Assembly (NCBI GenBank): GCA_949825025.1
Contig: OX463779.1
Location: 33,800,203-33,864,202, forward strand
Reading direction: 5' to 3'
From: Siphlonurus alternatus
Lineage: Eukaryota > Arthropoda > Insecta > Ephemeroptera > Siphlonuridae
Length of the DNA stretch: 64,000 nt
Position 1 is the first letter of the stretch. Each line of letters starts with the position of its first letter. Below, one piece after another: positions 23,874-35,107 of this stretch. The notes under the pieces were generated by a model. It ran no database searches. It saw only the letters and a list, made by a program, of their open reading frames with translations, and was not told the origin of the DNA. Position numbers and translations under genes: made by a program.

Positions 23874-24422
23874 ATTTCTTCTTATTTGATAAATAGTTGC
23901 AAAGTTAGTCAATATAAAATTATTTAGTCTTAATAATTAAGAATTCTTGTTATATTTCAATAAGTAATTATGTTTGAACAATTAATTTTATATTCTTATT
24001 TAAAAAAAAAATGATAATAATAATAATGTTAGATAATAACAATTATATTAATAGAAAAATTTGATATAGAATATAGTTATTCATGTTTCTATTTCTTTTT
24101 TTTTTTGTTGTGTCTTTTTTTTTCTCATATAATGTTTAATTAGTTAAATTGATAAACAAGTTAAACCTTTGAGCTTTAATTGAACAATACAATGTATTTC
24201 ATGCACCAGCCAATAAGATTATTTTAAAATAATCTTGGATGGACTTTATTGTATAACTTTTTGTGAAAAAAAAAAAAAAAAAAAAGAACTGTACAACTTG
24301 TGTGTTATGTATGTTATAATATATTATATAATTATATGTAATATTATATATAATAATATAAAACAAAAATATTTCTATTTTCTATAATATATTTTTTTTA
24401 TAATAATTAAAATATTTATATT

Positions 24423-24455
<33 letters not shown>

Positions 24456-25290
24456 TATATTATTATTATATATGCTCTGTGTTGTACTATGGAACTATAT
24501 ATATACTTTAATTAGCTGGTGTGTTTAGCTGCGATGTGCATACCTCTTGGCAAATAGCAGGAAGCAGGAGTAATTAATATTATATTTATTATTTTTTGCT
24601 TTTTTCTACTATGTATAAAATTTATTTAAGTAAAATGTTCATATAGCAAGCCATGCCGCGCGCACTGCACTTTCCACATAGAAATTCGCTCTAAAATATA
24701 GTCTGTTTTATGTGGAGTCCTAGTCGCTATTCTGGATGTTTTGGAATTTAATTTTTTTAAGTTATGGATTTGGGCATCATGGTTATTGGGTTATTGCACC
24801 TGCAGTGCAATATATAATATATCCAGCAGTTGTACAAAAGTAATTGTTCAGAAATTTTCTATCTCCCTCGTGCAATATATGTCATCATAATTATATCGAA
24901 TCTGTACATATAATATAGTTATAGTCTCTATAATATAGCAAATTTTCATCTCAACTTTTCCTCTGTCCTCATAAAAAAAATAATAATTATATATGAGGAG
25001 TCCTCATATATAATTATTAAGTTATCTCTCATAGATGTGTTATATAATATATACCCTGCACGTATACAGTATACGTTTTGCCATGCAGTATAATGTATAT
25101 AATATATATATTATTATGTATATACTTACATATACTGTATAGTGGAGAATCGATTAATGACGCATCATTATTTTATAAAAGTAAAGGGGTGCAAATAATA
25201 ATAAGGGATGAAAAAGAGTGGGACCACGCGTCATCAGCGCATATCCCGTCTACAATAATTTAATTTGCTTCATATACTAAAAGAAACTCA
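23874..25290. other. AT-rich stretch without a supported gene
   Basis: Holds a (TA)n tract at about 24424-24473 and a near-perfect palindrome at about 24980-25018 (ATAATTATATATGAGG, AGT, and its complement). No exon is visible. Confidence 0.4.
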
Positions 25291-25620
25291 CCCACGTGAT
25301 ATTTTTGAACGGTTTCTTGTTTTGTGTACTTGTGACGTCATGGTTACCATGAGAAACGGTAACCATGGTAATTCGATTTATTAGCGTCGTCACACAGTAC
25401 AATATCAAAATAATAAGTTTTAACTCGGACGAAAGCCACTGTGTGGAGTGACGCGCTGGTTTACGGACATCGAGGTTTGCTTACCATTCACGGTATGCGC
25501 GTGGAGGAGTAGAGGGGAAGCGGGAGATTCCATGACGACAATTTCTTACGTACGGGATGAACCCACACGCTCTCATCCAATGACGTCAGTCCACTATATA
25601 TACGATACAGTCTATATACT
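25290..25620. promoter_or_regulatory. GC-richer island with two CREs, function unknown
   Basis: Perfect TGACGTCA palindromes at 25333-25340 and 25581-25588, plus an inverted repeat ATGGTTACC...GGTAACCAT just after the first. A TATATATA-like stretch follows at about 25595. It lies about 200 bp upstream of the LINE remnant, but no transcript link is shown. Confidence 0.25.
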
Positions 25621-25831
25621 CACACTGTACACAGTTTTATTCACTTTAATTGTTATAAAGTTAATATAAATTATTCCTATTGATTGGTCGATATGCGATA
25701 TATAACAAATATACTTTTGTTTTTGTTTATTGATAATTTTTTAGAATATAAATATTAATAATATGTATATGCCATGATTTAAAATATAAATAATATGATA
25801 AATATAAATTATATTTTGCCATAATTGTTGA

Positions 25832-28546
25832 TATTGTATTATAGATGTTTATGTTTATCTAGTTCTATGTTTAGAACTAGATTTTGAAGTCACATTAATT
25901 GAATTAATCGATCAAAAATTATTATGTGTTTGTTTTTATAGATCACCTATAGGAAATGTAAAATTATTTTTAAAAAATTTGGATGTTATTTTAAATGAGC
26001 TGTATAAAGAGGGAAAAAACATTTTGTGCTGCGGTGATTTTAATTTTATAAGTAATGATAGTGATATGTTAACTTGTAAAGATATTTTAACTTCTTTTAA
26101 TCTTCATCAAATGGTTTTCACGCCAACAAGAATAGATAAAAATTCTAATACATGCATTGACAATGTATTTACTGATTTAAATAATTGTAAAACTGAACTA
26201 ATTGAGTTTACTCTTTCTGATCATAAAGGTATTGTATTTAATTTTACAACTAAACTTATAGTTGAAAAAACAAAGTTTAATAAAAGATCAAATGTCAATG
26301 ACTGTGAAATAAATAAGTGTAAACTAAAACTTATTAACATAAATTGGAGTGATACTTTTAAGCAAAATACAAGTAACATTTTTAATTCTTTTGAAAACTT
26401 ACTTCATCTACATCTAAATAATAGTTTTCCTCTAGTAAATGCATTAAAATCAATCAAATTTGTAAAACTTGATTGGGTAACTGATAAATGTAAGAAACAA
26501 AAAGATCTTACAAAACTGTACTTCGACATTCATAAAGATCACCCAGACAATTTATATTATAAAGAGCTATATTTAAAGGATAAATTTATTTATAATCAAA
26601 TGTTATCTGACGAAAATCAAAAATTAAATTCAAGTAAGATATTAGCAGCCAAAAATAAATCAAAAGAGATTTGGAATATCATACGTCAGAACTCAAATTA
26701 TAAAAATAACAAAAGTAATGAAATCAAAGAAATGTACACTAATGAACAAAAAAATTGTACAACTACTGATCATCAACAAATTGCTAATATCTTAAACAAA
26801 TTTTTTGTAAACGTTCCTATAAAAGTACATGAAACTATAATTAATAAAAATGCAAGTAAATTAAGTAAATTCATAAAACCTACTGAATATAACTCTAAAA
26901 GTTTTTTCTTAAAGCCAGTAAATATCAGAGAAGTAAAAAATTTAATATTAAATTTATCTGATTCAAATGCAAATGATGTTGATTCACTCTCACCAAAATT
27001 ATTAAAAAAATTTGCTGATGAGCTCGCAGAGCCAATTACAATTTTAATTAATGATGCATTTTTAGCAGGAATATTTCCTGATAAATTAAAAATTGGTAAA
27101 ATTATACCACTATTTAAATCTGGTGACAAATGTGACCCAAATAATTACCGACCGATTGTAATATTACCTGTTATCTCCAAGGTATACGAAAGAGCAATAT
27201 ATAATTGTCTTGTGGATTTTTTAAAACATAGTAAAATTTTCAATAATTCCCAGCACGGTTTTATTAGAAACAAAATTACGACAACTGCTCTTTTCGAGTA
27301 TCTTGAGAGTACTTTGAAAAGTCTCGATGATAAAGATAAAGTATTTGGGCTTTTTATTGATTTATCCAAAGCATTTGATTGCGTGGATCATAAAATTCTT
27401 TTGTCAAAGCTTGAAAAGTATGGTATTAGGGGGATTCCCCTCAAACTGATTGAAAGTTTTTTAACCAACCGCAAACAATATGTATCAATTAACACTAAAA
27501 TGTGTGAAATAAAATCAGAACTATTATGTAATAACAATAATGGCACTGGACAGGGCACCATTTTGGGTCCACTACTTTTTATTATTTATGTAAATGATTT
27601 AATCATTGACAATCAAAATATATTCTCCATACAGTATGCCGACGATACTAGTTTCAAAATAAAAAGTTCATGCACTCAAGACCTAATAACTATTACTAAC
27701 GATCTTATCATGGAGGTCAACTCGTATTTTCAATTAAATAAATTACAACTTAATGCTTCTAAAACGAATATTATTCATTTCAAATTAAATAATAACAACA
27801 TCAATAATTTAGATGACTCGGTACACTGTAATGGTGAATTTATACCTTTCACAGATAACGCCAAATTACTTGGCATACATATGGATAAAAACTTGAAATG
27901 GAATTACCATATTGATTATCTTTGTAAAAAATTATCTAAATCACTCTTTGTATTAAGATGTTTGAAAAATTCAGTAGATGTAAACACACTCAAAATTGTT
28001 TATTTTTCTTATTTTCATTCTATTTTAACATATGGAATTGAAATCTGGGGTAATGCAGCCCAATATCTAACCCTTAGGGTATTTAAATTGCAGAAAAGAG
28101 CAATAAGAATTTTAGCAAATGTGCCCCCACAGACTAGTTGTAAAAGTTTGTTTGTCGATTTAAACATTTTGCCTTTACCAGCATTATATATTTATCATGC
28201 ATTGATTTTTGTTAAAAAATACCCCCATTATTTCGGCAATAATAATGTACATCATCATCATAATACAAGATACAAAGATTTATATTCCCCAGTTGTACAT
28301 AGAACCTCGGCTTATGAAGATGGACCATGTTACAATTTCCAAAAAGTGTCTAATAATCTCCCCTGTTATTTAAAAAATGAAAATGATATTGTGCAATTTA
28401 AAAAGAAGATAAAAGTGTATTTACTGGCAATGAACATATATAAAGTGGACGATTTCTTCAAATGAATATTAATGTACCTCTGCATTTTTATTGACATGTC
28501 TTTTAGAAGATGAATAAATTTTTGAATTTGAATTTTGAATTTGAAT
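25832..28546 (+). mobile_element. LINE (Jockey/CR1/L2-like) with EN-RT ORF, 5'-truncated
   Basis: One frame is open from 25832 (after a TGA at 25829-25831) to the stop at 28463-28465. The amino end is the C-terminal half of an APE-type endonuclease: CVCLYRSPIGN, then GDFN at 26033-26044, and SDH at 26216-26224. The reverse transcriptase follows with NNYRPI, motif A FIDLSKAFD (catalytic Asp codons at 27359 and 27377), motif B GTGQGTILGPLLF and motif C YADD (27635-27646). The C-terminal region has the usual VFKLQKRAIRIL block. The 3' end is a TTTGAATTTGAATTTTGAAT tail. The N-terminal half of the endonuclease and ORF1 are absent, so it is probably immobile despite an intact RT. Confidence 0.92.
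25979..28465 (+). CDS. Endonuclease/reverse transcriptase polyprotein of the LINE (partial)
   Basis: About 828 codons are uninterrupted from 25979, and the frame stays open some 49 codons further upstream without a plausible ATG. The enzyme family nicks target DNA with its endonuclease and copies its own RNA at the nick (target-primed reverse transcription). The catalytic residues of the RT (Asp in FIDLSKAFD, the YADD pair) are all present. Motif B reads GTGQGTILGP where most relatives have VPQGSILGP. Codon use is extremely AT-rich, unlike the spectraplakin exons, in keeping with a selfish element. Without the first half of the endonuclease it should not be able to nick DNA. Confidence 0.88.
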   Translation: MDVILNELYKEGKNILCCGDFNFISNDSDMLTCKDILTSFNLHQMVFTPTRIDKNSNTCIDNVFTDLNNCKTELIEFTLSDHKGIVFNFTTKLIVEKTKFNKRSNVNDCEINKCKLKLININWSDTFKQNTSNIFNSFENLLHLHLNNSFPLVNALKSIKFVKLDWVTDKCKKQKDLTKLYFDIHKDHPDNLYYKELYLKDKFIYNQMLSDENQKLNSSKILAAKNKSKEIWNIIRQNSNYKNNKSNEIKEMYTNEQKNCTTTDHQQIANILNKFFVNVPIKVHETIINKNASKLSKFIKPTEYNSKSFFLKPVNIREVKNLILNLSDSNANDVDSLSPKLLKKFADELAEPITILINDAFLAGIFPDKLKIGKIIPLFKSGDKCDPNNYRPIVILPVISKVYERAIYNCLVDFLKHSKIFNNSQHGFIRNKITTTALFEYLESTLKSLDDKDKVFGLFIDLSKAFDCVDHKILLSKLEKYGIRGIPLKLIESFLTNRKQYVSINTKMCEIKSELLCNNNNGTGQGTILGPLLFIIYVNDLIIDNQNIFSIQYADDTSFKIKSSCTQDLITITNDLIMEVNSYFQLNKLQLNASKTNIIHFKLNNNNINNLDDSVHCNGEFIPFTDNAKLLGIHMDKNLKWNYHIDYLCKKLSKSLFVLRCLKNSVDVNTLKIVYFSYFHSILTYGIEIWGNAAQYLTLRVFKLQKRAIRILANVPPQTSCKSLFVDLNILPLPALYIYHALIFVKKYPHYFGNNNVHHHHNTRYKDLYSPVVHRTSAYEDGPCYNFQKVSNNLPCYLKNENDIVQFKKKIKVYLLAMNIYKVDDFFK

Positions 28547-29695
28547 ATATATAAAATTTAAGTTATGCCAGGTACATATTAATCAAATTAATAGTAAATT
28601 TATATTTTTTATCACATGCAAATAAGCTAATTAATAAATATAAATAAAAAAACAAACAAAATGATATCAATTAAGTGCAATGTGTCAGATAAAATATTAT
28701 AATTATATTTTTTATTTTATAATATCATCATTAATATTATAGTGCTTTTTTAAATATTCTACATAATTTTAAATTTTATGTATCATGAATTTTATAAGTT
28801 CAATTAAGTCTGTATATTTTTAAATAATATCATAATAATAAAATTAATATTTGATTTATTATATAAAATTATATAATGTTAATATTATAAACATATTTTG
28901 CAAAATTTATAATTTAATATATTAAATTTATTTATATATATATATTATTAATTTTAATTATATTTATATATTTATATGCTGATATAATATGAAAAACCTG
29001 ATGCGTACGCATTATATATAATTATAGTATATATCGACGTGAAGTTATCTGAGATTAGGAATTAAGTCTGTAAAATTGAGAAAGTTTCATCTCAACAATA
29101 TTTATTTTGCAATCTGCGGATCACGCATAAGTGACATGATAGTGGATGTGGTGCGATAAAAGTTGTTGCTGATGCAATCAAACCTTTCCCAACGAAAAGG
29201 AATTACTACAACGACATCTGTTGACTGACTAGTGAACAGTTCGATCACCCTTGAAGTTACGGCGCGAAACATGGATGAAAAAGAAAAAGTTGATGGGATC
29301 ACGTAACATGCATGCATCCAGCATTCGATCCGAGCAAAAAATTAAAAAGTCTATTTTAACTCATGATGCATGACCATTTTAATTCTTTGGTTCCTGACTC
29401 CAGGTGTTATAATTAAGATTATAACTCGATCAGGTTCTATAATATATATATTGATAACTATATTATAATAATGTAAAATTCACTGATGGCGCAATGATGT
29501 CCCATACAATAATAAAAAAAAGTTTTGTTGGTTTAAAAACAGCGCCTGAGATGTGTACCGCTCTCCACGCACGCTGAACAAGTTGCATAGCTTTTCTTCT
29601 TGCAGGCGCAAACCGCCATTGTTACACATCTATGAAACCTGAATATTCAGTGAACATTATTATTTGCTTGCAAATTGAACACACTTTTGCACATA

Positions 29696-29741
<46 letters not shown>

Positions 29742-30390
29742 ATTATAGTATATTATATTCGTTATTATAATGTAATGTACGTGTAGTTTCGATAATAATT
29801 ATACTGCATGTGAAATCTATATACAATCATCACTATCGCTAATTATGCAATTTTAACGTTGTAATATTCTTGTATTCAATGATGCAATATCCATCTATTT
29901 CTTATTTAAAAAAAATATAATGCGAGAAAATGCATGTATATAATAAAGTGGTAACAGGCATTTTTTAACCGTTTTATTATATTTAAATAATATAATTTTA
30001 AGAAATTCTACTCGATCAAGGCTTTTTTCCCAAATTAAATTACGCTCGCGGATAATTCTGAATTTGTTACGTAAAAAGAAAAAAAATAGTAAAGCTTTGT
30101 CGTTCAATAATGTAAATTATTTACGTCCTCTTTAAAAAAAATGTTGTAAATATTGTAAATAATTAGTGTCAGCTAGTATGTAATATTTACAATTTTTACA
30201 TTTACGTCATAAATATATAATATATGTTAATTATCTTTTTTATTTCGTAATAATTATATATTATAGGATGATTTTGACACGATCCAAGTTCATCTACATG
30301 ACACTCACCGTCACATAATATGGTTTTCTTCGTGTTTGTATGTCGTCTAGCTGTCATTTGTATATAATCTCTAATTAATTAATATTATTA
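28547..30390. other. AT-rich stretch without a supported gene
   Basis: Contains a (TA)n tract at about 29699-29734. A few GC-richer patches (about 29100-29330 and 29540-29640) give no exon I can support. Confidence 0.4.
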
Positions 30391-30395
30391 ATTGT

Positions 30396-30399
<4 letters not shown>

Positions 30400-30486
<87 letters not shown>
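30400..30486. repeat. (TA)n dinucleotide tract
   Basis: About 43 TA units. Confidence 0.97.
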
Positions 30487-30487
<1 letters not shown>

Positions 30488-30634
30488 CAAAGAACCTCAG
30501 ACCTCAATGGCCGAAGTTCCTCCGAAAAAACACGATGAAAACCAAGTTGAACATGAAGAGATTGACGCAATATTCTATATACAACAAAAATAATTTAATA
30601 AAAATTTGAACTCTATATTATTATTATTATTATT

Positions 30635-31023
30635 TTTTTTTACAAGGATACACCCCTAAGAGCTTACAGCTCGCGGCGGGGTACTGGGTAGGGATAAGGT
30701 AGGGAACGGATAGTGGTCACGGCCTGCATGCATGCTTACGCGTCCCAGCATTCGCTGAGGTGAGACTGAGGGAACCGTGGAAAACCTCAGTCAGGACGGA
30801 CACCTCTACTTTTTCTCAATGGACCAAAGCGTTGTCCAAAGCCTGAGGAACCACACACAAGTGCATCACTGCACTGGGTGGAAAGCGAGATGAATTTACC
30901 CCAGGGAGGGAGCAGAGTATTTTTACTTGAAACGGTCACCCATCCAAGTACTAACCACGCTCGACGTAGCCTGACTTCGGTGATCTAACGAGAACCGGTC
31001 AATGCACTGCGCCACGCTCGACT
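30635..31023 (-). mobile_element. 5S rRNA-derived SINE, copy C (fullest)
   Basis: On the minus strand it starts GAGCGTGGCGCAGTGCATTG and carries the 5S-like internal promoter (GAAGTCAGGCTACGTCGAGC, then TTAGTACTTGGATGGGTGACC). The body and the GGGGTGTATCCTTG 3' end follow, then A tail and (TAA)n. It is longer at the 5' end than the copy at 15.8-16.2 kb and looks full length at about 385 bp. Confidence 0.9.
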
Positions 31024-32037
31024 GATTTTTATTTATACCATGTCATGCAATTCACGACTATACAGTACATGCATGTCTCGAAGATCAAGGAAAAAAATCA
31101 TTATACATTACCAAACATTTAACAATACATTGCATATATAATTAACTTATCTAATACTAATATAGTATAACGCGTATGTAACTACATATAAACTGATTAT
31201 CTTCATTAATACTTACGGAATAGCGGAATACTTTTAACTGCATGGTGTATATTAATACTATATTTCATGAAATGAATTTTTATAGTACAAAAACGCTCTT
31301 ATAATATAACTCTACTAAAATAAAAAATATATTTAACTAAAATTTTAGAAACCCGCGAATTTATCATATCATGCATGTCTCGATCGCACTTGGAAACGCA
31401 AGAAATGTTTATATTTCAAAATATAACGTAACTAATAATACCTACAAGTCAATGTAGAATTTAATAATTAATAATAATATACATTTTATTGAGTAGAAAT
31501 AGACAAAATACAAATAATACCATGGTCAAAATAAGGAAAAACTACTCAAGAGGATGCAGGAAAAGGCAAAGCCCATACTAAGTCCTGTACCCCCCAAAAA
31601 AAGAAGAGACAACTAATAAAAATTGTACTAAATATATTACATAAAAAAAAAACGAAATAAATTTAAGTAAGAAGAAATTCTAGATGATATATTATATTTA
31701 AAAGAGTTTTACTAAAAGCATATATGACATGCACAATGCACAGCCGTTCTAAGAAAATATATTAGTTATAGTTACACGTAATTATATATTACAGTGTTAT
31801 GTTTTTCGTGTCTTCAAATGTTTATATTATAATCTAGTGTTGACGCAAGCCATATATATATTGTCTTCCTAACATTATATTGCATTATAGCGTCATTAGT
31901 CTATGCGAATAAACATAAAAAAATGAGCAGAAGATTCACCCTACCCGCGCGATATATGTTGAAATAAATAATATTAGTGCTAATAACATTAATATTAAAA
32001 TTAATAGTACGGTACGTTCAATAATGTTCAATTACAC
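31024..32037. other. AT-rich stretch without a supported gene
   Basis: No exon, RNA gene or clear repeat was found. Confidence 0.4.
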
Positions 32038-32041
32038 TTAA

Positions 32042-32239
32042 GGAAAAGATAACACCGATCAGCTATTTTTTTACTTCCATTTGGTTAACATGAAAAGCTT
32101 ATATAGCAATTAAACACACAAAAATTCTGATTTTTTTTAGAGACAGATTTTCGTACCTAAGCCATGGAAAAATTTCCAAAGTTTTTTTTAAATTAAGCTT
32201 TTAGTTTTGCTCTCCATGGGAAAGAATAATGCTGAAAAA

Positions 32240-32270
<31 letters not shown>

Positions 32271-32466
32271 GTCTCGAATAATTGCTTTGAAATTTTTTCT
32301 GTGGATTTTAGCATAGAATAAATTAAGTGATCATCGATGATCTTTATTCTATGCTTTTAGGTACTAAAATCTATATCTCAAAAAAAAAAATAAAAAAATC
32401 AGATCTGCTAAGATTTACATGTTAATCAAATATACTAAAAAACAGCTGATCGGTGTTCTCTTTCTC
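32042..32466. mobile_element. TTAA-flanked foldback MITE, family C, copy 1
   Basis: TTAA at 32038-32041 and 32467-32470. The termini GGAAAAGATAACACCGATCA and the complement of AGCTGATCGGTGTTCTCTTT form inverted repeats, and the arms (TTCTGATTTTTTTTAGAGAC and related) continue toward the centre. The second copy is in a spectraplakin intron at 41697-42089. Confidence 0.85.
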
Positions 32467-32734
32467 TTAAGTAATGCAATATGGGAAAAACGTTAAAAAT
32501 TAACGTATCAGAAAAGTAAAGATATATATATAGAGAGAGAGAGCAAAAATGTATGTAGTAATTAGTCAATCGAGTGCTAATCAATTTAAAAGTTATCAAT
32601 AAATTAAAATTATTACTGAAATCTAAGCAAGACTTGGTGCAGGACTACCGCGCTAGCTGCTGCAGTATGCAATTTCCTCCGTGCATATATGTATGTTGTA
32701 CTACAGATAAGCCGGGAGCTCAATGTGATAGTTA

Positions 32735-32917
32735 ATGTATTGTTACGTCACGGCCGACGCCAGACCTTGTAATACGTCATCGTTGGGAAAAGTAAAGAGA
32801 AAGAGCTGGCGCTGCGTTAAGGAGTCGGGGAACAACCGCTCAAAATGAGATAGCAAATATAACGCGAGCAGACGATGCAATTTCATTCATTTGAACGTAA
32901 GCTATCGTCTCTGCAAC
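32735..32917 (+). promoter_or_regulatory. Probable promoter/5' UTR of the intronless gene
   Basis: A GC-richer block with two CRE half-site-like TACGTCA motifs (near 32755 and 32776) lies directly upstream of the ORF at 32918. No clear TATA box at a fixed distance. Confidence 0.4.
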
Positions 32918-33418
32918 ATGGACCAAATTTCTTTTGGATTAACTCACAAAATAACAGGCAACAACACGACAACAATAATCGATGTGAACCGTGGAACTTT
33001 ACAAGTTACTGGCAATAATTGTAATATTACAGTGTTAAATAACTTTGGAACTATTTTGTATTCTGGTCATCAAGGATTTATAAATATTGGTGGTCCAAAT
33101 CAACGTGAAGAACAATTTGAAGGTCTAATCGTCGCAACTTGTACAAACCTACAATTGGTGATTCATGATAAGTGTAATGTTCAAATGCTTCGGTTTGTGG
33201 GGACCAAGGGTGTGTTACATACAGCGCGGACTACTCACGTGCTGAACGGTTGTGTCAACTTAAGGGTTAAGGACAGAAGAGTGCGCACTGCTCATCGTCT
33301 GCGTTCCACTGTGGTGCCGACCCCTGCAGACTTGACGGTATCCGCGCGCTGCGGTCTTATGGTCTCCAACTGTCATGGCCTTAGTATCCGCGTCCAGACA
33401 CCAACCAAAACGTCTTGA
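32918..33418 (+). CDS. Intronless gene for a 166-aa beta-solenoid-like protein
   Basis: ATG at 32918 (CTGCAACATGG context) opens 166 codons to TGA at 33416-33418. Composition and codon use are balanced, unlike the AT-rich flanks. The first two thirds is rich in Asn, Gly, Ile and Val with short repeated turns (TGNNTT, VTGNNCNITVLNNFGTIL, NIGG), the pattern of DUF3060-like or other right-handed beta-solenoid proteins. The last third is Arg-rich (RVKDRRVRTAHRLRS) and Cys-containing. I see no signal peptide or membrane segment. Function is unknown. The DUF3060-like reading is from pattern only and not certain. The lack of introns could mean a retrogene or simply a small gene. Confidence 0.6.
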   Translation: MDQISFGLTHKITGNNTTTIIDVNRGTLQVTGNNCNITVLNNFGTILYSGHQGFINIGGPNQREEQFEGLIVATCTNLQLVIHDKCNVQMLRFVGTKGVLHTARTTHVLNGCVNLRVKDRRVRTAHRLRSTVVPTPADLTVSARCGLMVSNCHGLSIRVQTPTKTS

Positions 33419-33883
33419 TGACACTGTCCGTAAAGTGACATTTATACAGTTAGCGGTGTTTGCAAATATATAAATTGTTGCAATTAAATATATGATGTTA
33501 TGCAGCGACAAGAACTAAAGTAATTCAATATACCATGCATGCAAATACTATATAAAGTACAAATAATATATTATTATAGTTCCTTAAATATTCATGTTAT
33601 TAACTATTCAACTATTAACTGTTTATTAATTTAACAATTAATATATTCATGCGAAATGAAAAATAATAGTAAGAATAAAAAATAAAAAATTTAAAACCAT
33701 ATAAAATTGTGTGTATTTTTTACTGCGTGTCTAATTTCAATTCTAACTAAGCTAGGTTATATTATTATTATAATATATATCATATACAGCAAAATCTGAT
33801 AAATCAAAGTCTCTTTTATTTTTTATAGCTAGTTAAAATTATTTGTCGCAAAGATTTTATTCAATAGAAAAAAAGAACGAACG

Positions 33884-33956
<73 letters not shown>

Positions 33957-34095
33957 ACTATAGAGGTCAATCGCTCTAGAGATAAAAAAAATATATAATC
34001 TAATTAGTTTTATATATAACCCAAATTCTGCTTCACATAAAATTACGATATAATATAGTATTATATATTACGTTTCAAGTTGGTAATAGAAATTT
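33419..34095. other. AT-rich downstream stretch with (TA)n tract
   Basis: A (TA)n tract fills about 33888-33953. No gene is supported. Confidence 0.5.
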
Positions 34096-34099
34096 AATA

Positions 34100-34552
34100 A
34101 TAGAATAACTAAACTTTTTTTGCATTGATGATGATACCTTAAAAATTTGTTATGGTCACAGAGCTCAAACTACAAAAATCGTATATTTTCAAAGCAGGAC
34201 TTTTAGTTAAAAAATTAAAACAAAAACAAGATTTATTATATAGGTGTTGAAAAGCATTTATATATGTCTATATCCTATATTTCAAAAATTGACAAATTTT
34301 AACAGGAAACCTCAGAATAATAATTAATAAAAAATAATTCATAACTTCAAAATTTTGAATGTCACCATAAATTTGAAAATGCTATGTATGTTATAGAAGG
34401 ATAAACAATGTTCAAAACCTCATATATATATATTGAAGGTGCTCTGCTATATATGAAAATATACGCTTTTTGCATGTAGTTTACCCTAGCTTTGACCTCA
34501 ATGAATTTGCAAGGTCAATATCGACAATGCAAAAAAGTTTAGCACTTCTATA
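34100..34552. mobile_element. Probable MITE, family E
   Basis: CTAAACTTTTTTTGCATTG at about 34109 is mirrored by CAATGCAAAAAAGTTTAG at about 34525-34542. The match extends imperfectly outward (TAGAATAA and TTCTATA). The interior is AT-rich and non-coding. Single copy here, so the boundaries are approximate. Confidence 0.6.
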
Positions 34553-34949
34553 TTACTATATTACAAACTCAAACAAATTTAAATTGTAATTTTATGTAGA
34601 GCGATATTTGTGATGTAAAATTTTTTTATCTCTCGGAAGTTCTCTCTTTATTATTTTCTTTATTTTTATTTTATTTTATTATCTCTTTCATGGGCACAAA
34701 CATACATATATCACAATGTACAAGTCAGAATAATAAAAAAAAGAGCCCATGGGGCAAATGAAAAAGATTGCTGAGCAATTCTTAATTGCTAATTAATTCT
34801 TAATTTATTATTATTTTTTTCATTCGTTAAAAAAATAATATCCATATTACATTTGTGAAAATCTATTACTCTCCCCCTGAGTCTCCCCCTTCCTTTCACT
34901 GAACTGACATACCAAATATAAAACCAATATAAATATTTATGTGACTATA

Positions 34950-34951
<2 letters not shown>

Positions 34952-35000
<49 letters not shown>

Positions 35001-35001
35001 G
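34952..35001. repeat. (TA)n dinucleotide tract
   Basis: TA run with one TATTATA interruption. Confidence 0.95.
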
Positions 35002-35107
35002 TCTGTCCTTATATTATATGTCCTATTAAATGGTAAGTGCACATTACAAATTAATACTTTTCAATATAGTTAACGCATTAAAAAAAGTGAAAAATAATCA
35101 AATAATC

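Noticed and set aside
23429..23927. Overlapping ORFs of KILPRSCQDLAKIL type on both strands
   Set aside because: Pure translation of the CAAGATCTTGC array; the palindromic unit gives the same peptide on both strands.
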